DNA of 64,000 nucleotides, taken from Vitis vinifera. Lineage: Eukaryota; Streptophyta; Magnoliopsida; Vitales; Vitaceae. Below, piece after piece: positions 1 through 12,696 of the stretch. Position 1 is the stretch's first letter. The number at the start of each line of letters is the position of its first letter. The DNA is taken from positions 8,210,001-8,274,000 of the forward strand of contig NC_081807.1 of the NCBI RefSeq assembly GCF_030704535.1, given 5' to 3'. Position numbers and translations under genes: made by a program. The notes under the pieces were generated by a model. It ran no database searches, was not told where the DNA came from, and saw only the letters and a list, made by a program, of their open reading frames with translations.

Positions 1-82
1 AATTTCTATAAAAGCTGCATTTTCAAACCAACTAAAAATAAGAGCTGATTTGAGCAATAATTTCAAAACATGCCTAAAACCG

Positions 83-102
83 ATATATATATATATATAT
101 AT
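83..102. repeat. (AT)n microsatellite in reductase intron 2
   Basis: Ten AT dinucleotides in the intron after reductase exon 2. The duplicate copy near 57060 lacks this run, so it arose or expanded after the duplication or was lost there. Confidence 0.9.
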
Positions 103-157
103 TTTATGAGCCAATTTGAATCAAACTTCTAAAGTGAAGGGTTGGATCGATGAATAC

Positions 158-558
158 CTTTGTTGTGCCCGCAACGTTGATGGCATCTATAATTTTGAGT
201 TGGTCAAGAACTTGGGGATATGCAAGGGCTAAGATGACCACATCTACTTGTTGAATCACCCACACAAGCTTCTCATGCTCATCCAGTTCTCCCTGTTGCA
301 ACAGGATACTGATCACCCCAGGAAGTAAGAAAAGAAACTAAGACGAAAAAGAGGGAAAAAAGGTATTACTTGGACAATGTTGACGTCCATGGATTGGAAC
401 TCTTTGAGAAGTTCTATCTTGGAGGGATGTGTTTGTGGAGTCATAGGCCTAGAATAAACGTACGTTGGATGACCCATCTTAACGCTGGCCTTAACCATAT
501 ATCTACCAATATAACCTGTACCACCAAATATGAGAATTCTACTTAACATACTCTCCAT
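158..558 (-). CDS. Isoflavone reductase-like / eugenol synthase-like, exons 1-2 (continues left of window)
   Basis: NAD(P)H-dependent reductase of the PIP family (phenylcoumaran benzylic ether, pinoresinol-lariciresinol and isoflavone reductases; eugenol synthases), cytosolic phenylpropanoid enzymes. Exon 1 (370-558, 63 codons) starts at the ATG at 558 and has the Rossmann nucleotide-binding motif GGTGYIG followed by the NADP-type segment YVYSRP. Exon 2 (158-292, 45 codons) reads from GELDEHEKL through the second strand [13 protein letters not shown] to AGTTK. Both junctions are GT-AG and phase 0; the intron is 77 bp. The family continues after AGTTK with an RFLPSDFG block; that exon must lie left of base 1. 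An in-frame ATG 13 codons upstream (597) is an alternative start, but the 558 start gives the usual short N-terminus. The exact substrate cannot be assigned. A near-identical second copy lies at 57107-57512. Confidence 0.82.
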
Positions 559-779
559 TGCTTTCCCACTACTTCTTTGTTGCTCTCCACCTCCCACCTC
601 TCTATTGCTGATCTATTTATAGAAGAAAAAAATAATCCCTTCTGGTTTTTAAGACGAAGGAAATGAACAATACATAAGAAAAGACCAAGAAGGTATCGAC
701 GAAAGAGAGCTCGTTGTAAATTCAAAAAGATGGACCCATTCGTCCCATGGAGCTAAATGACTTTTAATAAAGTAGGACT

Positions 780-1790
780 TTCATAAGTCTGAAATGGTGC
801 CAAACAAGCTCAACCTTGGTGTCTAATGACCATGGTTTGAAATGTCGAAATTTTTCGGCGAAATATCATCGATATTTCGATTATCGGAGCAGATCAACAC
901 GATATTCCACACCGATTATCAATAGGCAATTTTGCCTAAATATCGTCATTTATGCCGGGAAAAATCCCTATATTTTTGGTGGTCAACTCTTGGTGCCTGC
1001 TATTCACCCCCAAAATTTCAAATTGTTTACATTTTATGTTGTTTGGGGGATTGAGTTTAAGCTTGGTTACCACTGGGCCAAGTTCACACTTATTAATATA
1101 TATTAATAATAAATTTGTTAAAGTTCATTATTCAAAAATTAATTAATTAATTTTAATTATTTTACTTTAAATTTTAATTAATGTATAAAAATCATCATTA
1201 TAATTTTCTTAACAAATATTTTTTAATATCATTTATATGATAATTAAATATAAAATATAAATATTAAAAAATTATATACATCACCATTTATTTTATATTA
1301 TTAAATACATTTGAATTAAATAAATTATATTTTTAATATTAAATGTATCATCATTTATCTTATTGATTCTATTTTAAAAAATTATCATAAGTTCACTTTT
1401 AAATTTTTTATATTTATCCTTTTAATTTTATTTAATTTTGAATGTTTTTTATTTTAAAATATTAAAAATATAAATTTATTCAAAAAATACTAAAATATAA
1501 TAATAATAATAATAATAATAACGAAGTTCTAATATTTTATAAATTAAAATTAATTTGATTAGATAAATAATAAATTATTAAGATCTTGATATTTTTCTAT
1601 TTGATAATTTCTATGTTAGTTACAATTAAAAAATAACTTTAACATGTGTATGTTTATTTATTTTATTTTATTTTTTAAAAAAATTTTTAAATATTTATAT
1701 GAATTTTGAATAATTTTCATCTATCGATATTTTTATCAAAATATCCACCGTATTTATCCGATATTTTCTATATGTCCGTAAAAGTGAATG
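780..1790. repeat. AT-rich dispersed-repeat remnant, no gene
   Basis: No supportable coding exon. The stretch is bracketed by related motifs rich in CGATATTTCG/TATCGATATTT (about 845-905 and 1720-1770), with very AT-rich DNA and an (AAT)n tract near 1500-1520 between them. A similar TATCGATATATC-rich end occurs near 59820-59880 in the corresponding spacer of the second duplication block. I read it as an old repetitive insertion of unknown class. Confidence 0.45.
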
Positions 1791-4700
1791 ACAATATAGA
1801 TCCTGTACAATTAGTGGTACAGGGAAACCATGTGCTACCTACTTTCCGTACATGGTTCACAATTTGAGCCACCCCTTTCCCCATATCATCCTGGCTTCTA
1901 CCAAAACTCCCTAACTTCATGACCTAATTAATGTCTCGCCAGCTGCACCGACTTCCCACTTCACCGAATAGTCTAGGGTCCGAGACTGTAGGCTTGAGCC
2001 CTCACTGCATGGTTGCTTAGGGAAAAGATTTTCATCTAATTAATATCTCGCCCACCGCACCGAGATCTAAGTTCCCACTGCACGGTATCGTTTGGTCGCT
2101 ACACCAAGATCTACGGCATCAATGAGAGTATAGTGTCAAAGTGTGCATGAATGAGCCCTCACTGCACGAATTATCAAGTCTATTTGTTTTCCATCTAATT
2201 TTCCTTATTCTCATATATTTTCACAAAATTATCGGGTCTCTGTCCATTTACTTTGAACTCACTCCCAGACCTTGGATTCGGAATTATCACAATTCTAGAG
2301 GGGTATACTTGCTCACAAATATGGATGTATTTCTTTATTATATATTGTCCCTATCAGCATTCAACCTAATTGAAAACATTGTAGATTAGGTATAGATATA
2401 AAAAAGATGCAGACCATTAGATTTAGGCAACTTAGTAATAGTTATACTATATTATTTCCCTGATTAGTGAGAGGACTTGTCTCGAACATTAGAGTAAGCT
2501 TGTGAGGTAGATACCCTAGTATGCATGTGTTGCACATTGAATAGGATTTGTTGAGATGTATGTCATACATATAATTAGTTGGACATGCAATATCTCTTAT
2601 TTGCTATATTGCAAGTGCTTTCAATCTTGAAAAATCATTTAGTTAATGTTAAGGTTTAGTGATTACTTTTAAGTCACAAAAGACAAACTTTAAAGTGGTC
2701 ATACATTCTCATGTATTAGGGTGATTAATATTAATTCAACATGTAGTGAGATGGATGCTTAATAAAGATAATGCAATATTCCACTAGGGATACTTATATT
2801 CCCTTGAGCAATCCTAAGGTGAATGATCAAGTTGAATCTATGGTCATAATAATTCCATTAAATTGTTAATTAATTAATTACTTCATACAATTTACGTAAA
2901 ATATTGGAGCACAATCCATATGCTATTGTGTAGTGAAGATTAATTATGAAATTATGTCCAATTAATTCCATGGAACAAATGATTTTATGGGCCACTCGAG
3001 CTACTTGTGACATGTCACAATATTTGATCGAGCACAGGAAGACCAAGGTGCATGAACCAAGTGGTCTTTTTATCCCTTCCATTTGGTCTATATAAAGCAC
3101 TTTTATACTTTATTAAAAAACACACATATACACATTCTCTTAAAGCCAAGTAGCTACCATCCCTTATCCTTTTCCTCTCTTATCCTACTTAAGGTTAGGT
3201 TGCCCACACAATCTAGTGTACTCATCCAATAGGATTGAGGTATAGGATGGAGGTGAAAGGCGATAAGGAATTGAAACAATCTCCATCAATTTTAAAAGGT
3301 TAAGATACAAACATCTAACCTTGCATTATAAGGGTTGATTTTATGTATGCTTTCATTGTGTTAATGCCCCATATATATTGATCAAGCAGGTTCAACCCTA
3401 GCTTAGTAAAAGTAGAAGAAGACAAGAGAAACCACAATTGTAACTCAATTTCAATATAGAGATAATAAGCACAATTGATTTCAAAAATCTAAAATCAATT
3501 TCAAGGAGTGAATTAAAAATGAAGGGCAGAGGCCAAATTCAGTTTAATTAATTTCAAATCAATTTGTACATTGAGTAAACTTGCAATGGCATAATCTCAA
3601 ATCTATTTAACTTATTTGAGGGCTATTCCAATTGAAATTTTGATTTCAAGGAGGATATTGAGGAGTTGAAATTGGTTTTCAAATGAAGATTTTAATTTCC
3701 TATTTTGTAATCAAAATAGCTATTTCAAGTCTGCTAGAAGGAGAAATTTACAAACTTCAAATTAAAATTTTGCACCTAGATAGAGCTCAAATCGAAATTT
3801 TGATTTCAAATACTTTTCATTAGAGTTTTGGGATATTTGATTCCACATTGCTTAGGTAGATAATTAAGATAAAGCCACAGTCTTTGTTAGTTTAGGAAGC
3901 TTATATATTTGCTTTATTATTAGGGTTTAGGGATGGTCCATTTAATCATACAAATTCATACATTGAGACTATTATTTTCCTTTCAATAAAAGTAGTAGTT
4001 TTCTTCTTTTTTACACATTCAAGATGGCCTCCATCTTCATCTTCCACAACCTGTCGTCATTTCCGTCATTGAACTTCACTATTGTACTTTGTAGTCAACA
4101 TTCTTCTTTCTCTATTCTTGATTCAGCTGTGATACTAGATGTTGAGTTTTTATCCAAATCCTCAATGAATTGAGATATAACACCAATCCAAGAAAACAAA
4201 GAATACAATACCAGAAATCAAAACATAACAAAACTAGTAGGATTTACATAGTTTGGATCCAAGATTGAATCCTACATCCACGGATCAAGATCACCTCAAA
4301 AAATCTACTAAGATTGAACCATTTTAAACCCTCAAGAATTTTAAGAATCATCAAGCTTTTACTACAATATAGAGAAGAAGACTCTCACTCTAAAATCCTT
4401 TCACTTCTTTTTGACAATTCATAAAAATCACCTCTTTGTTTTTCTTTTCTTTTCACACTTTTATACATGAGTACATGACAAAAAAGTGTTAAGCAAACAG
4501 GTGTGTCAACTCACACTTGCAGTTAGTTAATCAACTAACTTGGCTTACGTGGCTAATCAATTTTGGACTATCAATTTCCACAATTTATTTTCTAGTTAAA
4601 AGCCTAGTCTAATAAGAGAATGAAATCTTAGAAAAATTTAAAATTTCTATGCGAGTATTTTATCCAAAATACTTGTTACTCTCAAATTTTAAAATTTATT

Positions 4701-5320
4701 TTCATGAATTTGTTCTTCTTTACACAAACTAATAAATATTTTACCTTAGAAAATATTTTCAAAGAAATTCATTTCTATCAAATCACTAAGTTTGCTTAAA
4801 CCTTTTGGTAATGTCCTTTAATGACAAATTATCTCTCATGAAAAATTTCAAAAAAATTACTATGAAGTGCAAAAAGGAAACTTTTAAGTTATGAGTTTTT
4901 GAAAACTTGAAAGCACCTTATCTAATTAGGAAAGATTTAAAACATATTTGGTAGTGAATTAATTAATTTATGAATTAAATTTCTTGAGTGAAACTCCTAA
5001 AGTTAAACCTTTTTTTTCTTTTTTTACAATTAAACTATCCACAAATAAATAATACAAACTCGTATTTTGAAGAAAAAAAAAACCAAAGAATATAATAAAA
5101 TGAAATTTATTGAACTAATTTTTTAAATAAGCTTCAAATTAAATTAGGATGTCATTTTTTTTTTATCTTTTTATATTTTCTATTCATTTCATCAAAAATT
5201 TATTTTTGTGTTTGCTAAATAGTCAAATTTTAAATATTACACAATTATTTAGAAAATAATTGATGCTATACATTTGAAAAGATTAATTGATTAGAATTTT
5301 AGAAGTATTTATTTTCAATG
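1790..5320. other. Repeat-rich intergenic spacer, no gene recognised
   Basis: No exon with recognisable protein similarity. Around 1910-2150 a short clause (TAATATCTCGCCCACCGCACC-like) recurs two or three times. Around 2470-3110 and 4140-4480 the composition and phrases resemble LTR-retrotransposon flanks, but I cannot find paired LTRs, a primer-binding site or pol. The open frames here are short and carry no domain. Confidence 0.35.
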
Positions 5321-5329
5321 CATTAAAAA

Positions 5330-5740
5330 GCAATCATAACCCTAGATTTGACTATAAAACAATGTTAATCAATAATGGTTTGTTTAGTAACAATTTTCTA
5401 TTCTTAGAACCAAAAAACATGAAAACACGTTCAATAACCAAAAAATTGTTTTCTATTCTTAAAAACAAAAACAAAAAAAAAAATAGATAATATATGTGAA
5501 TTTTTTTCAATTGATTTCACTTATTTTCTAAAGATTATTTTAAAAAATAATTATGCAAATACGAAGAATGACTAAAAATAAAATATTATATATAAAAGTT
5601 ATTTTTAAAATTATAAAAAATAAATTAAAAACAATTTAGGTTCTCAAACAAATATTTGTTTTATAAAACATTAGAGAATAGTTCTCAAAAACTCTCTCAA
5701 AATTATTTTCAAAAACGGTTATCCGATAGGACCTAAATTT
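5330..5740. mobile_element. MITE-like element, copy 1
   Basis: A roughly 0.4 kb non-coding AT-rich element with many TTTTCTATTCTTAAAAAC and TTTTTAAAATTAT-like blocks. The same ordered blocks recur at 12100-12470 and 61835-62245. The best-preserved copy (61835) has inverted ends, with a left end reading GGTCTGATTGGGAAATG and the complement of the right end reading AGGGTTTGTTTAGTAGC. This copy lies about 0.2 kb beyond the 3' end of the SCPL gene, matching the third copy, so it predates the segmental duplication. Superfamily not determined; hAT-like is a guess. Confidence 0.6.
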
Positions 5741-5954
5741 CCACTCAATAAATAATTTTATTGCAGATTTTGGGAATTCTTAAGAGTACTAGAAACTAAT
5801 ATTATCATTGCACTGGAACTGCACAATCTTGATGCTGAGCCCACGAAACAATGTATGCATGCATTCAAATATTATTTTACTTATAATTAATGGTCATTAC
5901 ATAGATTCCCCTAGCCAGATAGAAGTCTTAACAAGAGATTGCATTCACGTACGA

Positions 5955-8900
5955 TTAAAAAGGATAATAATGGATCCACCTATAGAACATCTCATAACAT
6001 TCCCTGCGCTTGTACTCAGGAGGTGAGTGGCCAGCTCCCTGTACAAAATAACAAGAATATATATCCCAATAATTACCTTTCAATTAGCTATACTTCTGTG
6101 TATTTGTCAAACGGGTAAGAAGAATATTAAGGTGATGGTTTTCTTTTCCTTACCTTTATGGTTGAATATGTTAAGCGATAACCATTGTTGGTGTACTTTC
6201 TTGTGTACCTGCAATTATTTTGAGAGTTCAATTAGAAAGAACAGAAAATCAATCAAACAAGGATCTGGAAGTTGATGTAGAACCCTACCCTGCAACTTGG
6301 CCGTCGACGTACCACGGTCGCCAATCGCTGTCTATGGAAATATTGAGAGATTTTATCCATTGCTCGATGCCCCCATGTGGAATAACCATATCATGATCAC
6401 CACTGAAGGGAACAGAAAAAATAATGTTTGATGAATGAAATTAGAAACTTAGAAAATTCATCTTTGGTTTATACTTTAATTAATGAAGCTATGTATGTAT
6501 GATATGATGTTAGACTAATTATCAATGGTCAAAAACTAAGTAAAGGAAGCTGTAAATAATCACCTGAAAACTAAAACTTGCAAGCCTGAGTTGGTGAGGT
6601 TTTTGTGATATCCAATGACATTGTTGACATTCACAGTGTAAGATAGGCTAATGTTACACCTGAAAAATTCTTTTACTGTTCCCTGGTTGCAACATCACAG
6701 AAGCATCTGTATCAGTGAGATTATGTTGAATCTAAATGGCTTATCTCAAATAAAATTCACATACATACTGGTCTAACGTAGAGGGCCTCTTGGACACTTT
6801 TGTAGTTCGTCCATATATCAGATAGCAAATACTCGAAATTCTGTGAAAGAGAGGGAGATATATATAGGACTATAGTTTGCTCATTTGTGAAGCTATATGA
6901 TTAAACTTAAACAATCTACAACAAGAAAAACATTTAGAAAGAAAAGGGGTTTACACGACACCAAGCATCACCAGTTGTGTAATGTGATGGAAGGAGGAAA
7001 CTTTTTGAATTCTCTTGGAGTGATCTTCGAATTTCTTTGTTTTGTTTTGGGGTTAAGAAACCACAATTTGGCTCCAAAATATTCTGGAGGCTTATTTGTT
7101 ATATGCACTGCAAAGATCAGACAGAGTCGGTACTACTCATCCTTCGTGCCCAAAAAACTTAGAGAAATTAAACAACATGCAGAATGGAAAAGACACAAAG
7201 CTATTAATCCATCAATATTTTACCAGAAGGATAGATTCAATAGCCTCTACACATTTTGCATTGGAGGGCTCTACATCAACATATCTTCCATTGCAACTTG
7301 TTTTGGCAGCCTGAAAAAGCACAAACCATTAGATTTTCACAATAATATTTAGTTTATATGAGATTATTACACATTCAAGAAGAAAAAACAATGCCATTTG
7401 GGTGAAGGAATTAAGGGAATCAGATATAAGTGCCATCCGGTGAGCATATACTATTCTTGAGTTTTTTTCAAGAGTGGTATCAGTATGAGGACATCCAATC
7501 AAGTATCCCTGAGATCATTCAAAGAACATTATATTCATCTTCAAAGACTCAGAAACTGTAATACATAGATAGTCTATAGTCTAACTGGTCATATTACTTT
7601 GAGATTAATGTGGGGTTCTTCTCCAACTTCATTTCCTGCAAGTCAATAATCAATCAACCTCCAAGACTTGATATATAGGATGATTTGATTCAAAACATCA
7701 AATGAAAAGCCCACTTTTACAATATGTAAAAGATATCATAGAATTGAACCACGACCTCCCATCAAACTAAGCTCTAACATCATATTAAACAACTAATCCT
7801 TTTAAAAGCTTAAACTGATAAGATTTAGCTTCAATCTTACAATATGTCATATTACTCTTTAACACATAACATTTTTTATTAACATTACCATCTATTATTT
7901 CTTGAGCAATGATGGGAGCAAGTATGCCTGAATAGGAATCCGTCCCAAGAAAGAATGGATTCGAGTTGAAATCCAGGTGATCATTCAACCACTGCATCAC
8001 AACTCAAATAAGACAGAAAATGAATTCAATTATAGCGATATAGGGCACAAATATCACTATAATTGCTAAACAAAAATTAGGCCAACTCAAATAATTTTCT
8101 TAATTCTTTGTAGCATCTCAACTCACATTTTTCAAAAACTCAATAGTCTGAATGGCGGACAATGTGTCTGAGGTGGTGTAGGCTTGGGTTGTCGTTGCAT
8201 AGGAGAAGCCAGTGCCCACAGGTGCATCTAAAAATATTATGTTGGCCGTCTGGAATATCATCATCAACATTTGAGGAAATTAACTTTACTTCATCACCTA
8301 GTCCTACTAAATCAGATCCCATGAATTTGGAATTAAACACAAGTAGCAGTATGAAATTCTGTATATACATACCTTGGTCCATGAGTGTGGATAAAGTAGC
8401 AATGTTGGTAAGCCACATGTATAATCTGTGGTGTTGAAAGCTACTGGACCTGTTCAGGATAATAAAAATGTCTTTCGCTTTCTGTAAGTAGTTTAATCAA
8501 TTTTGAAATTCTTAAAAATAAAAAATAAAATGGATCGGTTTTGATCCCAAATTCCAAATTTTCATGGATCGTTACCTAACTTTCCAAGTCATACACGAGC
8601 ATGACTCTGCATGAGTGATGAGTGTAGTAGGTAAATAATCTCAACCAACTACCGTCATTGGTAGTTGGAACACCAATAGGTGTGGGCGGGTTCAAATGTG
8701 AACTTTAATATTTTTTTTATATTTTTGTAAAGCTCTTGTGCCCTTTACGTAGCCGAATTAGAAATCCTTAAAAGTCATATACAATCTCCAAACAAATAAA
8801 AAATTAAAAAATAAAAAATTGTTAGGTAGAATAAAGAGTAATCAATTACCTAAAATAGTCATTAAAATATCAAAATTATGAAAATATCGTAATTGGATTT

Positions 8901-9888
8901 TACTAAAATGTGGGGTAAAAATTTTCATCACAAATCTCAATAACATGAAAATTGATCAAAAAAACATTAAAAAAATTAAAATAATAATAAAAATATTTTA
9001 TTAAAAAATTTAATGTATGATAAAATTTATAATGTTTCGTGATAATATACATATTGAATTTAAAAGTATATTGAGACAACAATGAATTTAATTTTCATAT
9101 ATTCAATAATATAAATGAAATGATGATGTATATATACTCATTTTTTATTTAAAAAATAATTATATTTTTTTTACATTTAATTATAAATAAAAATATAAAA
9201 ATGATCATAATAGCTTTACATTTTCAAAAACAAGTAAACGTGATTTCAAAATTAAATAATCAAAATTTATTTATTTATTAAAGTCTCATTTTAATATTTC
9301 ATGAATAACATATATAAAAAGGTGACAAACGTGCCCTAATGATTGCGCTTTTGGGCCTCCACATACATTCGGCGGCCTCGAGCCTCGCCCTTTTTATTTT
9401 TTTCCTTTTTAATGGGATGCTTACGTGGATAAATTATGATCAGAATATCGCTCTCAATTCGGCCCTTGCCTATAGTATGAAAAATCTAGTAGAACTCAAC
9501 AATTAGAAAAAGAAGTGGAAATCTTGGCATACCAACTTGATAAACGAAGCCATTCAAGCCAGAACAACCAGGGCCTCCATTGATGTAAAGAATAAGAGGG
9601 TCAGCTCCAGGGTTGCACTGAGACTCCACAAAGTAGTAGAAGAACTCTATATCACCCACGCTCACATATCTGATCAATTCAGCAACTCCATTATCAATTC
9701 AAATGATGAAAATGTAACATAGACCATGAATTATGATCTCCACAGAACTGACAACATACTTACCCAGTTTCAAGCTTAAAGGGAAGCTCGCCGGAGAAAC
9801 CAGGCAGAGTCCTGACAATGTTTTGAGACACTACTACAGTTGCTGAGAAAAGCAGTAGAGGTGGAAGCAGAAAATATTGCAGATTCAT
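5955..9888 (-). pseudogene. Serine carboxypeptidase-like (SCPL acyltransferase clade) gene, disabled
   Basis: Secreted/vacuolar SCPL family; clade IA members act as 1-O-glucose-ester acyltransferases. Fourteen exon positions can be placed: 9764-9888 (ATG at 9888, hydrophobic signal peptide), 9533-9669, 8373-8449, 8127-8249, 7889-7991, 7598-7635, about 7425-7508, 7224-7310, 6955-7107, 6769-6840, 6564-6682, 6289-6402, a relic near 6085-6115, and 5955-6038. Visible landmarks are NGGPGCSG (oxyanion hole), GTDSYSG (nucleophile serine), SGDHDMVIP (aspartate region) and GAGH (histidine), ending HYYPF. Breaks: an in-frame TAA near the start of exon 9 (about 7099), no clear donor for exon 7, and exon 13 shortened to about 30 nt with its acceptor AG lost (the partner exon is 55 nt). 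Intron 2 is about 1.1 kb and AT-rich. The other exons keep phase, so death looks recent. Confidence 0.85.
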
Positions 9889-10340
9889 GGCTCTCGTAGT
9901 TGCTGCAGAGTGATCGGAGATCAACCCTATTCTATTTTATTTAAGACATGAAGGTCATAGATGTTTGGGTTCTTAACCACATGATTAGATGGGGTTGAAT
10001 GTAGGTTAATTGAATATTAGGTGGAAGAAACATGAAGGTTAGATGAAATCAAGTCAATCTCACACAAATAGAGACTATTAATAGTCTGATGTGATGGGTT
10101 AATAAAATATGACTGTGCCCATTTGGAAGTGCTTTTGCAAATTTATTTAATTATTCAGCTAGATTGTGTGTCCTCGTGCTCTCATGATTATTATATGTAT
10201 CTAATAATAATAATTATTATGACGCTTTTTTATAATTACTTCTCATTTTTTATTATATTACCTAACATATATAAATTTAAAACAATTAAGGCTCTGTGTC
10301 TATGTATATATATATATATATATATTTAGATATGCTGAGC
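9889..10340. other. SCPL upstream region and AT-rich spacer
   Basis: The 50 bases before the SCPL ATG hold a TTAAATAAAATAG stretch on the minus strand that could serve as a TATA region. The rest is AT-rich, ending in a (TA)n run at about 10303-10324. No coding exon is seen. Confidence 0.4.
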
Positions 10341-12080
10341 TTTATAGTTGGTTAGGAGAAAGTTCCAAAATTCATATAGCACTTTTTGTATTCTGTTTTT
10401 TACACAGTTCAACGAAGGAAAAACCGAGCTATTTTTTCCTTTCTTCAATCTTCATTTTCTTGAAACCAGTAATATGGTATCGGAGCTTTCCCTTTTGCTC
10501 GCCTCTGTTTCTATCTTCTTCTTTTTCACCTAATGCCTATGAGATCTGGATAGACCCTTTGGGAAGAGCTTAAGAATTTTCAAACCCTATCTGTTTGCCA
10601 TTGTGGTGGAATGCAAGCTTGGTCAGATTATCAATAGCAAGAATATGTAATCCAATTTTTAATGGGGTTAAACGATTCTTATGCCTAGACCCAGGGTCAA
10701 ATTTTGATGATGGAGCCTCTTCCACCTCTTATGAAAGTTCTAGCACTTGTGATTCAAGAGAAACAACAACTGAATATCAACTATGGATGATCCTCTAATT
10801 CTGGGTAATTCCAATTCAGCTTCAGCAAATGCTCATACTGGCAGTGTTCCTTCTAAAGGAAATCGAGAGCATCCTCAGTGTGTCTATTGTGGTCTTCAAG
10901 GGCATACAATCGACAAGTGCTACAAGCTTCATGGGTATCCCCTTGGTTACAAACCTCGATCGAAGAATTCAATGGGTTAAGCTCAAGCCCATCAAACCAC
11001 TTCTGTTGTATCCGGTGATACGGGCTCTACTTCATCAGATGCAACATTGAGCGCTCTTTCCTCCAGCTAATATCGACAACTTATTGCTTTGCTAAGTTCA
11101 CAACTGCATCGAAGCACGATTGCCACTCCAGAATTGCAAGAGCAGGGAGCCCCTTCAGTCTCAAATTTCCTTGGTAAATATTATTTCTCATCTTCCTTTT
11201 GTCATAATTCGATTCCACCCAATTCCTGGATACTTGACATCGGTGCTACACATCACGTGTGCACTTCTTTGTACATATTTAAAACCTCTTTTCCTTCATA
11301 GAATTCTAATGTCACCTTGTCGAATGGTCACTTTGTTCCCATAACTTGAATTGGGTCTATTGAGTTTTTTAGTGGTCTTGTTGTTGATAATGTTTTATAT
11401 GTGCATCAATTTTGATTCAATCTTCTTTCCATTAGTGCTCTCACCCAACTTTACCATTGTTCAGTACACTTTCTCTCTAAATCTAGTCTTATTCAAGACT
11501 GTATGCAAGGGAAGATGCTTGGGATGGGTAGTCGCTTCGGAAATCTCTATACCTTGGATCCTGAAAACCTTTTCCCTATGTTTTCCTATGTCTCGGTTGT
11601 TTGTAATAATGCCACAAAGTTTGATCATCAGCTTTGGCAGAAATCCCTCTCTTGTTAGGCTTAACACTTTGAGAAATGTATTGAACCTTAAGAATTTAGT
11701 TTTTCATCCTTCTCATTGTAAAGTTTGCTATTTGGCAAAACAGAAATGATTACCATTTCTTGTTTCTAATACCATTACACATTCTCCTTTTGAGTTGATG
11801 CATCTTGACATTTAAGGATCTTTTCATCATCTTACATATGAAAGATACCGTTATTTTCTTACTATTGTGGATGATTTTTTATATTTTACTTAGGTTTATT
11901 TGTTGTGTTCCAAATTTGATGTCATTAGCATCTTTCCTAATTTTTACAAGCTGATTCAAACTCAATTTGGTGTGCATAATGTTGCACCTGAACTCTTGTT
12001 TTAGTCTTGCATTCCATGGACTATTGGAGTGATTGTACACTCACTACCACATATCTCATTAATCGCATTCCTAAAAAAAA
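10340..12080 (+). mobile_element. Decayed Ty1-copia LTR retrotransposon (gag to integrase)
   Basis: Order from left to right: probable LTR end, a primer-binding site at 10475-10486 (TGGTATCGGAGC, one mismatch to the tRNA-iMet-type TGGTATCAGAGC), a gag domain relic (about 10640-10790, reading IQFLMGLNDSYA), a CX2CX4HX4C zinc knuckle (10879-10920), an aspartic protease motif WILDIGATHHV (11221-11262, where families usually have DSGA), a gag-pre-integrase region, and an integrase core relic (about 11790-12010) reading RYFLTIVDDF. Many stops and frameshifts interrupt it, and it ends in TYLINRIP before a poly-A-rich break. Reverse transcriptase, RNase H and a 3' LTR are absent, so it is a truncated, dead copy. 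Confidence 0.85.
10475..10486 (+). other. Copia primer-binding site (tRNA-iMet type)
   Basis: TGGTATCGGAGC differs at one base from the canonical plant copia primer-binding site and lies about 160 bases before the gag relic. It marks the LTR/internal boundary at about 10473. Confidence 0.75.
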
Positions 12081-12099
12081 AAAAAAAACACTCTGCTAC

Positions 12100-12470
12100 A
12101 CTAATATGTTTCATAACTATTTTTTAAAACAATTCTAAAAAATAGTTTTCAAGAATAGTTTTTTAAAACTATTTTTTGTTATTGTTTTTTAGAACAAAAG
12201 TCTGTTTGGAAACTTGAAATGTATTTAATTTGTTTTTAATATTTTTAAATGTGTTTTAAAAATAATTTTCTACGTCTATAGCTTTATTTTTAATCATTGT
12301 ATATGTTTGTATAATTATTTTTTAAAAAAACTCTCAAAAAACAAATGAAAACAACTAAAAGATGTTTTCAGAAAACAAAAAATAGTTTCTAGTTGTCAAA
12401 CGTATTTACAGTTTGCTTTTGGAAAACAAAAAATTGTTTTAAAAAACAGTTATTAAACTGATCTTAACTT
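12100..12470. mobile_element. MITE-like element, copy 2
   Basis: Same family as 5330-5740 and 61835-62245: blocks such as AACTATTTTTTAAAAC, TTAGAACAAAAGTCTGTTTGG and the right-hand block AACAGTTATTAAACTGATC recur. It directly abuts the truncated end of the copia remnant and may mark where that element was cut off. No coding capacity. Confidence 0.55.
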
Positions 12471-12652
12471 TTCTTTTCATAAAAAAGATTTGTGGTATTT
12501 TATAATAGAGCTAATCATGTATCTATGAGAACAAGTTGGAAAATACATCAATCTAAAACATTCTCTGTAAATAAAAAATTAACTTTAGTTTGTATTAAAT
12601 AAAAGTTCATAGTTCTTCTCACTTCGTAAATTCTAAATTAAGGTTAAACACC

Positions 12653-12654
<2 letters not shown>

Positions 12655-12693
<39 letters not shown>
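12655..12693 (+). repeat. Poly-A run of 39 bases
   Basis: An uninterrupted A homopolymer. It could be the tail of a retroposed sequence, but no recognisable retroposon or target-site duplication was found next to it. Confidence 0.9.

Positions 12694-12696
<3 letters not shown>

Noticed and set aside
6897-7352. Plus-strand 151-codon frame
   Set aside because: It lies antisense to SCPL exons 8 and 9, whose minus-strand reading matches the family.
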